Assembly (NCBI GenBank): GCA_038209965.1
Contig: JBBQXF010000123.1
Coordinates: forward strand, 1-14,035
Length of the DNA: 14,035 nucleotides
Direction: 5' to 3'
Source of the DNA: JALONO01 sp038209965
GTDB lineage: Bacteria > Bacteroidota > Bacteroidia > Cytophagales > Thermoflexibacteraceae
The notes under the pieces were generated by a model. That model ran no database searches and was not told the DNA's origin. It saw only the letters and a list, made by a program, of their open reading frames with translations. Below are positions 1-6,659 of this stretch, in pieces; the first letter of the stretch is position 1; every line of letters begins with the position of its first letter. Both the position numbers and the translations under genes were made by a program.

Positions 1-527
1 AAATGCTCAACTTCGTGGCCTATCCCCGGGCCGAATATGAACAGCCGATTTTCGCGACCGACATAGTGATTTTGGGTGACAAACTGCGGGTTTGTTACAT
101 TGATGCCATGCCATTGTTTCCCAACGAGGCGGAATACGATGCCCAATTTGTGGCCCCTTTCGCGCCCCTGCACGAACGGAGCTTGGCCCTGGCCCCGCGC
201 TACGACCTGAAATTGGAATGGAGCAACCATTTCATCGGCCGGGCTGCCTGTCTGGCTACTGATCCGCCCGGTCCTGATCTGACGGCCTTTGCCGCGTTAT
301 GGCTCGGTTACTGGCAATTATATGGCCGTCTGGTGGCCCAAATGCAGCCCACCAGCCCCGAGCGGGCAACGGCAGTAGCCCAGTGGCACCACACTTACAA
401 CCACGAACACGCCGAAGTAGAGAGCCAGCGCAACCCGATTATGCACTATTTTGGCCGGGAAATGGGGGAGCGGTACGTTCGCGAGTTTCTATTCTCGGAA
501 ACTTTGGGCACCCAGCCAATAAAATAA
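1..527 (+). CDS. Ferredoxin-dependent bilin reductase (HY2/PcyA-like), 3' part
   Basis: Seen: 174 readable residues from the ATG at 3, in a frame that stays open to the window edge. HY2-family enzymes are usually about 230-250 residues, so roughly the first 70-80 are probably missing and the ATG at 3 is likely internal. The visible start, with FVAYPRAEYEQPIFATD, lines up from memory with the PcyA segment containing FPRPDYDLPMFGCD, whose last Asp is a catalytic residue; here it is Asp20 of the visible part. The end, with HYFGREMGERYVREFLF, resembles the PcyA tail (FG..WAE.Y...VLF). Known of the family: these enzymes use reduced ferredoxin to reduce biliverdin to phytobilins such as phycocyanobilin. 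Inferred: biliverdin reduction in the cytoplasm, perhaps to make a phytochrome chromophore. The family call is fairly good. The product cannot be predicted, because part of the active site is off the window. Confidence 0.72.
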   Translation, partial: MLNFVAYPRAEYEQPIFATDIVILGDKLRVCYIDAMPLFPNEAEYDAQFVAPFAPLHERSLALAPRYDLKLEWSNHFIGRAACLATDPPGPDLTAFAALWLGYWQLYGRLVAQMQPTSPERATAVAQWHHTYNHEHAEVESQRNPIMHYFGREMGERYVREFLFSETLGTQPIK

Positions 528-589
528 AAGGGAGCCAGCAAGCAACCACCCAATGAACTAATCGGTTAAGTGTATAAAACCATTTTGTC

Positions 590-1414
590 ATGCACCTACG
601 CTTCCGTCCCTTTTTACTGCTCTTCCCTGGGCTGTTTTTTGCTTTGCTGGTGGCTTGCAGTTTGGACAAAAGCATCCCGATCAAACTGCCTGCCTACGAA
701 CGTCAGTTGTTTGTCGAGTGTTACTTGGAGCCGGGGCAACCCTACCGGCTTGCATTGCAGGAGAGCGTGGGCTTTTTCTCGTCACCTGAACTCCCGGCTG
801 TATCAGGGGCCCGGGTGGTCATTACCCACCGGGGCGAGCAGATAGTGCTCCAAAACCGGATAGTGGTGGACAGTGCCCAGCGCCGGGCTTATAACTACGT
901 GGCCAACCGCACCGTGCCCGCCAATTTTAGTAATAATTTCACCCTAGAGATCACTGACCAGCAGGGCCGGCGGCTCACTGGGCGCACCACTTTGTTGCGG
1001 CCGGTGGCGCTCTCGCTGGTCACGTGGGCCTTTCGCGAGCGCGACTCGGCAGCTTACCTTTTTTCCCGCTTCTGGGACAATGGGAACGAGGAAAACTATT
1101 ACCGGTACGTTACCCACAAGGGCCGCGTCCAGCCGACCAGCCGGGAGCAAGACTTGGAACTGTCGGACAACTCGTTCAACGGTCAATTCATGGCCCTTTC
1201 TTCTAGTTACAATTACAAAACCGGCGATACCCTGACGGCCACCCTTTTCCACATTGAGAAGGCCTACTACGATTTTCTGGAATCGACCGAAGATGCTTAC
1301 TTTGCCAATATCAGCCCGTTCAACCAGCCGTCGGCCATCCGGTCGAATGTGCAAGGCGGCATCGGGATTTTCACTGGGCTTACCTACGACCGAAGAACCG
1401 TCCTCATCCGTTGA
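590..1414 (+). CDS. DUF4249 family outer-membrane lipoprotein
   Basis: 274 residues. The first 22 form a basic-hydrophobic signal ending in the lipobox LVAC, so Cys23 should be lipidated after signal peptidase II cleavage. The rest is beta-rich, beginning with a typical segment about 'VECYLEPGQPYRLALQES' (residues 43-60) and ending with GGIGIFTGLTYDRRTVLI. That closing pattern, where the protein ends in a 'gG.G.F.g' strand, is what I recognise from DUF4249 proteins of Bacteroidota. Their function is not known; they are often found beside TonB-dependent receptors and are assumed to act at the outer membrane. No TonB receptor is visible here: the upstream neighbour is the bilin reductase, 62 bases away, and the downstream neighbour is convergent. 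The start at 590 is chosen because it gives a proper signal peptide. Confidence 0.82.
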   Translation: MHLRFRPFLLLFPGLFFALLVACSLDKSIPIKLPAYERQLFVECYLEPGQPYRLALQESVGFFSSPELPAVSGARVVITHRGEQIVLQNRIVVDSAQRRAYNYVANRTVPANFSNNFTLEITDQQGRRLTGRTTLLRPVALSLVTWAFRERDSAAYLFSRFWDNGNEENYYRYVTHKGRVQPTSREQDLELSDNSFNGQFMALSSSYNYKTGDTLTATLFHIEKAYYDFLESTEDAYFANISPFNQPSAIRSNVQGGIGIFTGLTYDRRTVLIR

Positions 1415-1416
1415 CC

Positions 1417-1457
1417 AAACCGGATTTCCATGACGGTTTAATATTTGCTCCGCAAAT
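1417..1457. terminator. Two short hairpins between convergent genes
   Basis: Between the ends of the DUF4249 gene and the helix-hairpin-helix gene lie two inverted repeats. AAACCG (1417-1422) pairs with CGGTTT (1434-1439) and is followed by an AT-rich stretch. ATTTGC (1443-1448) pairs with GCAAAT (1452-1457) around a three-base loop and overlaps the leftward gene's stop codon. Both stems are only 6 bp and neither has a clean T-run, so this is a weak candidate for a terminator pair. Confidence 0.3.
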
Positions 1458-2458
1458 CAAAACGCCAAATATGGTTTGAGCTTGGCAATTTTGGCCGCAT
1501 CGATCAGCTTGGTCTTGAGCAGATCTTCGGCGGTGGCATAAGGCCCGTGCTGCGCCCGATAGTTCACGATCACTTGGGCCAATTTATAGCCAATGTAAGT
1601 ATGTACTTTCAGCGTGTTAACATCGGCAGTATTGATATTGAGGGTTTTAACCTCGGGAGTTGGGGCTAGAGTGACCATTTTTTGTAGCTCCGCCAATGTT
1701 TCGGGTGATAGGCCATAGATCTCTTGCAACTGCTCCAATTGATGGAAGCCGCCCAAACCGCTGCGGAATTTGACGATCCGGGCCGACAGCACTGAGCCGA
1801 TCCCGCGCACGGTGGCCAGTTGGGCAGTATCGGCCAAATTAAGGTCAAATTTTTCGGCAACCACCCGTTTGGCTTCGTTTGAGTACCGGGGACGGGGATC
1901 GGCTACTGGATCCGCTGTTTTTCTGGTGGACTCGTCGCCCGCAAAAGCCGATTTCTCCCGTTCAAAGTTTTCGGGCAGATCGATAAAGGCAGTCAATCGC
2001 TGGTATTCGGCGGGCGGAAAGCCATAGATTTTTTGCAGATCGCGTTTGATCCGGAACTGGCCACCTTTGCTGCGGTACTTGACTATGCGCTCGGCCAGCC
2101 AAAGTTTGAGCCCCAAGGCCCGCCACTGATCAACGGTCAACAAGTTGGGGTTGAAACTTTTGAGGGCAATATTGGCGACTTCGCTCGGGATTGGCCCCCC
2201 ATCGTTTGGGGCAAAGTTTCCACTGGCGACTGTTGACTGGGCCTCGGCCACTTTGATCTCGGCCAATGCCTGTGCCAGCATTGCCTGATCTTGTTTATAA
2301 TCGGCCCCGGTGTAGCCGTTGGCCGGAAAACCATATTTGACAATCAGCGGGAGCAAGAGCGTAGCGACCAACAAACTACCGAGGATCAGGAAACCATTGA
2401 CCTCTTGGGGGGAGAAGCCAAGCGTATTCTCGATCCATTGTTTGATTTTTTTGTCCAT
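1457..2458 (-). CDS. Membrane-anchored helix-hairpin-helix (ComEA-like) protein
   Basis: 333 residues. A short cytoplasmic start (about 1-20) is followed by one hydrophobic segment (about 21-43), a linker rich in Ala, Gln and Gly, and then three helix-hairpin-helix units at about 101-160, 204-267 and 271-333. The second has the clearest hairpin (TVRGIGSVLSARIVKFR); the other two share the pattern 'L..A.xIV.YR...G.F....DL.kiyG'. Known: HhH pairs of the ComEA type bind double-stranded DNA without sequence preference, and ComEA takes up DNA at the envelope during competence. Inferred: a membrane-tethered, outward-facing DNA-binding or structural protein. Classical ComEA is shorter with one HhH pair, and Bacteroidota carry many larger proteins of this type without a proven role, so a competence role is not established. 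Confidence 0.8.
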   Translation of the reverse strand: MDKKIKQWIENTLGFSPQEVNGFLILGSLLVATLLLPLIVKYGFPANGYTGADYKQDQAMLAQALAEIKVAEAQSTVASGNFAPNDGGPIPSEVANIALKSFNPNLLTVDQWRALGLKLWLAERIVKYRSKGGQFRIKRDLQKIYGFPPAEYQRLTAFIDLPENFEREKSAFAGDESTRKTADPVADPRPRYSNEAKRVVAEKFDLNLADTAQLATVRGIGSVLSARIVKFRSGLGGFHQLEQLQEIYGLSPETLAELQKMVTLAPTPEVKTLNINTADVNTLKVHTYIGYKLAQVIVNYRAQHGPYATAEDLLKTKLIDAAKIAKLKPYLAF

Positions 2459-2878
2459 TTATGGCTTATTTTATATCGTTTCTGGATTATTGGTAAGTAA
2501 GAAGCCAGTTTGGGTGTTTTTTGGTAAACGAATTACCTTAAATTTCATCAAATATAAATTGGAAATGTGAAACCTCCCAACTTTAAAATGAACTCACCCA
2601 ACGACGAAGCGGGAAAGAGGTGGTTTTTTCCCTTTAAACTTAAAAAAATTTAGTAAATTTACGAAGAACAAGCAGGGTAAGCGGCTCAAAAAATCGGTGC
2701 GCAAATTGCTAACTGCGGCCTAATTGCCACTTAACCAACAGGCTAAATTGGGCCGATCGGCGTTATGTACCAACAGGAAAAGTTCCAAGGATTTGCCCGA
2801 CGGCTTGTTTTGATCATCATTGAGACCATGGCTTTGCCTCGTGGTTTTTTACGCACAATACACCCGCACTTTTCAACC
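2459..2878. other. 420-base divergent intergenic region
   Basis: This lies between the start of the leftward HhH gene and the start of the rightward repeat protein. It holds the candidate HhH promoter listed separately and an AT-rich patch at 2641-2662 with the palindrome GTAAATTTAC (2653-2662), which also forms a direct repeat AAATTTA-G-TAAATTTA. TAAATTTA there is one base off the -7 consensus but has no convincing -33 partner. The frame of the repeat protein is open from 2765, but that stretch shows no signal peptide or family similarity. I see no RNA gene here. Confidence 0.5.
2549..2581 (-). promoter_or_regulatory. Candidate Bacteroidota promoter for the HhH gene
   Basis: Read on the minus strand, TATATTTG (2556-2549) matches the -7 consensus TAnnTTTG exactly. 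A GTTG lies 21 bases upstream (2581-2578), near the -33 position. Initiation near 2543 would give a leader of about 85 bases. This is pattern matching only. Confidence 0.42.
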
Positions 2879-5074
2879 ATGCGACAGCTTACTTTACTTT
2901 TTCTGATGGCAATCGGCCGGTCAGTTTGGGGGCAAACGATCCCCGTTTATACTTTCTATGACTCCGTGCGGGTGAATGTGGGCGGGCGGGCATTGCCCGA
3001 TCCATGGGCGGGCGGGCTAAACTCCGCCCAGTTTTCTACGGTGGATCTCAACGGCGACCGCCGCCCCGATCTAGTGGTGTTTGACCGCACCGCCAATGTG
3101 CTGCTCACTTTCATCAACACGGCCTCGGGCTACCAATCGGCCCCTGAATATGCGGCGCTTTTCCCCCCTGAACTTGAAAACTGGTGCCTGCTGGTCGACT
3201 ACGATGGCGATGGGCGCAAGGACATTTTCACCCATGCCAATCTGGGGGTGCGGGTGTTCCGCAACGAAACCCCGGTGGGAGGGCAGCTCACCTTCCGTTT
3301 GGCCCGCCAATCCCTGCCCGTTCGCGGTTTGAGTGGTAACATCTTCAACCTCAGCATAGATGCCACCGATATCCCGGCCATTACCGATGTTGACGACGAT
3401 GGGGATTTGGACATTCTCAACTTTATTCCGGCGGTTGGCAATTCGGTGGAATTCAACCGCAACGTGAGCCGTGAGCGTTTTGGCCATTCAGATAGCTTGA
3501 TTTTTGAGCGGGCCACCGCCCGTTGGGGCAATTTTGACGAATGTGCCCAATGTAATGAGTTCAAGTTTGGGCCCAGCACCTGCCGCTCAGAAGCGGTAGA
3601 GCACGCCGGCTCCACCCTGCTGGCCTTGGATCTAAATGGTGACTCGATCAAAGACCTGCTGCTGGGCGATGTGAGTTGCAGCAACCTGATTGCCCTACAA
3701 AACGTGGGTACGGCCCGGGAAGCCAATTTCACCGGCTTCAACCCCGCGTTCCCTACTTCGCGCCCGGTGAACATTCCCGTGTTCCCGGCTGCCTACACTG
3801 AAGATGTGGATCAAGATGGGATCTTGGATCTGTTGGTCAGCCCCAATGCCGACCGCAATGACGGCCTGCAAATTGATTTTGTCAATTCGGCATGGTTCTA
3901 CAAAAATACCGGCACCAATGCCCAGCCCGATTTTCAATTCCGCCAAACCAATTTTTTGCAAGACCGGATGATTGAAGTGGGCGAGGGCAGCAAGCCCGCT
4001 TTTGTCGATGTGGACGGGGACGGGGATTTGGACATGCTGGTGAGCACGGCGGGACAGCGGCGCAGTGCAGCCGAAGGTTTTCGGGCCCGGATCTACCTCT
4101 TTGACAATACCGGAACGTCGGCCAATCCCCAATTCAATTTGTTGAACGACAATTACTTGGATCTCAATGCGCTCAATGTACGCTTCGCCCGGATCAGCGT
4201 GGCCGACCTGAACAATGACCGGATGCCCGACCTGGTACTCAGCTACACGCCCAATGTCCCGCTGTCATCGCGGGGGCAACTGGCCTATGTGCTCAACACC
4301 GCTACCACCGGGCAGGGGCTGCGGGTCAACTTGGCCAATTTACAGCCATTGATGGTGGAAGGATTTGGCACTAACGATGAGGCGCTGTTCATCAATGTCG
4401 ATGCCGACAACGATCTTGATCTGTTAGTGGGCAAAACGACCGGGGCTTTGCAATACCATGAGAACACGGGCAATTTGGCTTTTTCCCTGCGCAACCCACA
4501 AGCGGGCGGGATCGCGGGCGACTTGATCAGTTTGGGCCTTAGCTTAGCGGTGGCCGACCTCACCCGCGATGGCCAACCCGACCTGATCACGGGGGATCGG
4601 GGGGGCAATTTGCTGATCTACCCCAATTTTTTGCGAAATTTCGGGGGAAACTGGACTCCACAGCGCGATTTTGTGCTCAATCGGCTCACCAATCGGACCA
4701 ATGCCTATGCTTTTGGCTATTTGGCGGGCGGAGTGTTGCCGGCCGTGTATCAAACCGACCTTGTGCTGGGTACTACGGCGGGCGGGCTGCGCTACCTCCG
4801 CTCCTCCGGGGTGATCACCGCCATTGGTGAGGACGGCTTGGCCAGCCAAGAAAATTATCAAGTTTATCCCAACCCGACAGCGGGCCAATTGCAGATCCGC
4901 GTTGGTCGCCCAGCCCAAGTGGAAGTGTTCTCCCTGATTGGGCAGCCCATTTGGGCCGGACGGGTAGTTGGTTCACAGCAACTTGATTTGTCAGGCTTGG
5001 CAAGTGGGATGTATGTCGTCCAGTTTACCCATACCAGCGGAAAAGTAGTGCGCAAAGTAACCGTTCAGCGCTGA
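2879..5074 (+). CDS. Secreted FG-GAP/VCBS repeat protein with T9SS sorting domain
   Basis: 731 residues from the ATG at 2879, chosen over the in-frame ATG at 2765 because it starts a signal peptide (MRQLTLLFLMAIGRSVWGQ). The body carries about nine Asp-rich repeats of the form D-x-[ND]-x-D-x-x-x-D-[LI], for example DLNGDRRPDLVVFD near residue 56, DYDGDGRKDIF, DVDDDGDLDIL, DVDGDGDLDML and DLTRDGQPDLITG. These are the calcium-binding loops of FG-GAP/VCBS blades, which fold as an integrin-like beta-propeller. A cysteine group (222, 225, 235 and 267) sits in the middle. The last 70 or so residues, from VYPNPTAG (PNP near 664) to the end, are a type A C-terminal sorting domain. Known: such domains send proteins through the type IX system to the cell surface or medium, where the domain is removed. 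Inferred: a surface or released protein, perhaps adhesive. No enzyme domain is visible. Confidence 0.9.
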   Translation: MRQLTLLFLMAIGRSVWGQTIPVYTFYDSVRVNVGGRALPDPWAGGLNSAQFSTVDLNGDRRPDLVVFDRTANVLLTFINTASGYQSAPEYAALFPPELENWCLLVDYDGDGRKDIFTHANLGVRVFRNETPVGGQLTFRLARQSLPVRGLSGNIFNLSIDATDIPAITDVDDDGDLDILNFIPAVGNSVEFNRNVSRERFGHSDSLIFERATARWGNFDECAQCNEFKFGPSTCRSEAVEHAGSTLLALDLNGDSIKDLLLGDVSCSNLIALQNVGTAREANFTGFNPAFPTSRPVNIPVFPAAYTEDVDQDGILDLLVSPNADRNDGLQIDFVNSAWFYKNTGTNAQPDFQFRQTNFLQDRMIEVGEGSKPAFVDVDGDGDLDMLVSTAGQRRSAAEGFRARIYLFDNTGTSANPQFNLLNDNYLDLNALNVRFARISVADLNNDRMPDLVLSYTPNVPLSSRGQLAYVLNTATTGQGLRVNLANLQPLMVEGFGTNDEALFINVDADNDLDLLVGKTTGALQYHENTGNLAFSLRNPQAGGIAGDLISLGLSLAVADLTRDGQPDLITGDRGGNLLIYPNFLRNFGGNWTPQRDFVLNRLTNRTNAYAFGYLAGGVLPAVYQTDLVLGTTAGGLRYLRSSGVITAIGEDGLASQENYQVYPNPTAGQLQIRVGRPAQVEVFSLIGQPIWAGRVVGSQQLDLSGLASGMYVVQFTHTSGKVVRKVTVQR

Positions 5075-5361
5075 AACCAAGCATGGAGCGTCGCGGGTTA
5101 CGCTCATCATTGGAACTTTGATACTCGGTTTGGGTGGTTTTGCCGAAGCCGATCCATCGTTTCCTAAACAGTGGCTAAGCACGAATGCTTGCACGGAGCG
5201 GAAAAAAGCAGTTTACTCAGCTAGCAGATTGGGCGTTGCTGGCGAACTAACGAAGATTGGGGCAAACTGGCGGCCCAATCAACAGGAAGGGGGGGAAATG
5301 GCCCGTGATCCGGCCAGACCACAACCAATTTCACCCCCTTGCCAATCAGTAATCTTGCTGA

Positions 5362-6480
5362 TTAGTTCACGTCTTTGTTGTCGGACAGTTTTTGGATCAT
5401 CGCATCAATGCCCTTTTTGTTTTGTTCATCGGGCTTTTGTGTTAGGGCCAACTTGGCCATTTTCAGGGCAGTTTTGTAATCGCCAAGTGCGGAGTAGCCC
5501 CGTGTCAACCCAACGGTGGCCACGGGATCGTTGGGGTGTTTTTGGGCATTCAGCTTGAAAACTTCCAAGGCTTCTTTGGGCTTCTTTTCACCGAGCAATT
5601 GCCGCGCGTACTCGTGTATTTCCATCATTTGGCCCAGGGGTAATGCTTCTTTCATTGCGGCATCAGCTTCTGATTGCCGCCCCAGCTTGGCCAATACCGC
5701 AGCTTTGGTGGAGAATGTGCCAAATCTTTTCTCCCCAAAGTACGGCATAGAGATTGCGCCCTCGGCCCAAACGAGGGCTTCGTCCAAGTTGGCGTTGTGT
5801 TGGAGGCAATAATTGGCGGCCTGCTGCCAAGTGAGCGAACTAAAACCTTTGTCGCCCTTCAATTCTTCGCGCATGGAACTAATGACCCCGTTCACCACGT
5901 CCACCTCAATTTTGAAGGGAATCCGCCATTTTTCCCAAGCCAGCAGCACCGTTGCCGAGGTCTCGGTTTGATCAACGAATTCGTAACGCAAAAATTCTTG
6001 GCTAGTTTCAGCCTTCATTGGTTTGGTCGTGACGCGCAGCGCGTCCCTGGCGGGGTCATAATAATAGCTGCCCCAAGCTCGGTAATCTTTGGAAAAAATC
6101 ACCGTCACTTCGCTTTCCGACAGCGCCATAAACAGGCCATACTTACCAGCCGGCAGGGTTTTGCCCCCGATTTTAACGTCTTCGCTCACGGTAAACACGG
6201 TATTTTCGTTGGCCCCAGCCCGCCACGGGGCGGCTTTGCTCGAGCCAAAACCCTGATCCACGAAGCCGAAGTGGGCCAAATCGGTGCCCCAAACCTTGCC
6301 TTCGCGGCCTTTGACGGCTGGCCGATCATAGTCAATGGAGATTTTGGTCAGCCCCACTTGTTCACTGACCGAAGCTTTTTTGCTCCCGCCCCCGTGAGGT
6401 TCGGTCAACTGGCCCCAAACTGAGTGGGTAATCATTGAAATGCCCAAGATAGCGACGGACAAAAAGAATTGCTTTTTCAT
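5362..6480 (-). CDS. Exported DUF2911 protein with C-terminal TPR region
   Basis: 372 residues. A signal peptide (about 1-23, ending SVWGQ) is followed by a DUF2911 domain at about 35-170, recognised by segments such as KISIDYDRPAVKGREGKVWG, WRAGANENT and 'L.AGKYGLFM', then SKDYRAWGSYYYDPARDALRV. The region from about 205 to 365 is helical and built of TPR-like repeats (ALVWAEGAI, AAVLAKLGRQSEADAAMKEA, 'PKEALEVFKLNAQKHPNDP', LGDYKTALKMAKLAL). Known: DUF2911 proteins are common exported proteins of Bacteroidota with no assigned reaction. TPR repeats usually hold partner proteins. Inferred: a periplasmic protein with a scaffold or partner-binding tail. It is a single leftward gene, divergent from bshC and convergent with the T9SS cargo gene. 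Family call is firm; role unknown. Confidence 0.88.
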   Translation of the reverse strand: MKKQFFLSVAILGISMITHSVWGQLTEPHGGGSKKASVSEQVGLTKISIDYDRPAVKGREGKVWGTDLAHFGFVDQGFGSSKAAPWRAGANENTVFTVSEDVKIGGKTLPAGKYGLFMALSESEVTVIFSKDYRAWGSYYYDPARDALRVTTKPMKAETSQEFLRYEFVDQTETSATVLLAWEKWRIPFKIEVDVVNGVISSMREELKGDKGFSSLTWQQAANYCLQHNANLDEALVWAEGAISMPYFGEKRFGTFSTKAAVLAKLGRQSEADAAMKEALPLGQMMEIHEYARQLLGEKKPKEALEVFKLNAQKHPNDPVATVGLTRGYSALGDYKTALKMAKLALTQKPDEQNKKGIDAMIQKLSDNKDVN

Positions 6481-6550
6481 TTGATGCGATACGTAAAAAG
6501 TAAACAGGAGGTAAAATTAGTGGACTGCCCAAGATTTGGCAGATTCAAAC

Positions 6551-6585
6551 AAAAACAGGCCAAGCGATTACACCCTTGGCCTGTT
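6551..6585 (-). terminator. Strong leftward hairpin with T-run, upstream of the DUF2911 gene
   Basis: AACAGGCCAAG (6554-6564) is perfectly complementary to CTTGGCCTGTT (6575-6585), giving an 11-bp stem with a 10-base loop. Read on the minus strand the stem is followed by TTTTTGTTTG, the form of an intrinsic terminator; on the plus strand there is no T-run. It lies 70 bases before the leftward DUF2911 gene begins, with the divergent bshC on its other side, so no annotated leftward gene ends here. It could be an attenuator in the DUF2911 leader or the end of a short leftward RNA. Confidence 0.6.
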
Positions 6586-6614
6586 AAAGAATCTTAACCG
6601 TGGTTGGCCACCAA

Positions 6615-6632
6615 TAGGTTTGAGGTTCAAAC
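6615..6632 (+). promoter_or_regulatory. Candidate bshC -7 element overlapping a small palindrome
   Basis: TAGGTTTG (6615-6622) matches the Bacteroidota -7 consensus TAnnTTTG exactly and would start transcription about 30 bases before bshC. No good -33 element is found at 19-23 bases. The same bases are part of an inverted repeat, GTTTGA (6618-6623), GGT, TCAAAC (6627-6632), which might be a regulator site or chance. Confidence 0.35.
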
Positions 6633-6659
6633 TTAGCATTTTTTCGCTTCTTTTGCCCT

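Noticed and set aside
2765..2878. Earlier start for the VCBS repeat protein
   Set aside because: The extra 38 residues would put the obvious signal peptide inside the protein; the ATG at 2879 is preferred.
5118..5558. Open frame of 146 codons on the plus strand between the T9SS cargo and DUF2911 genes
   Set aside because: Its second half is antisense to the DUF2911 gene, its composition is not protein-like, and it has no signal or domain. I see no gene at 5075-5361, only weak inverted repeats (GAGCGT/ACGCTC near 5087-5104, AATCAG/CTGATT at 5344-5363).
5674..6423. Open frame of 249 codons on the plus strand
   Set aside because: It is antisense to the well-supported DUF2911 gene, has no recognisable domain or signal peptide, and reads as a codon-bias shadow.
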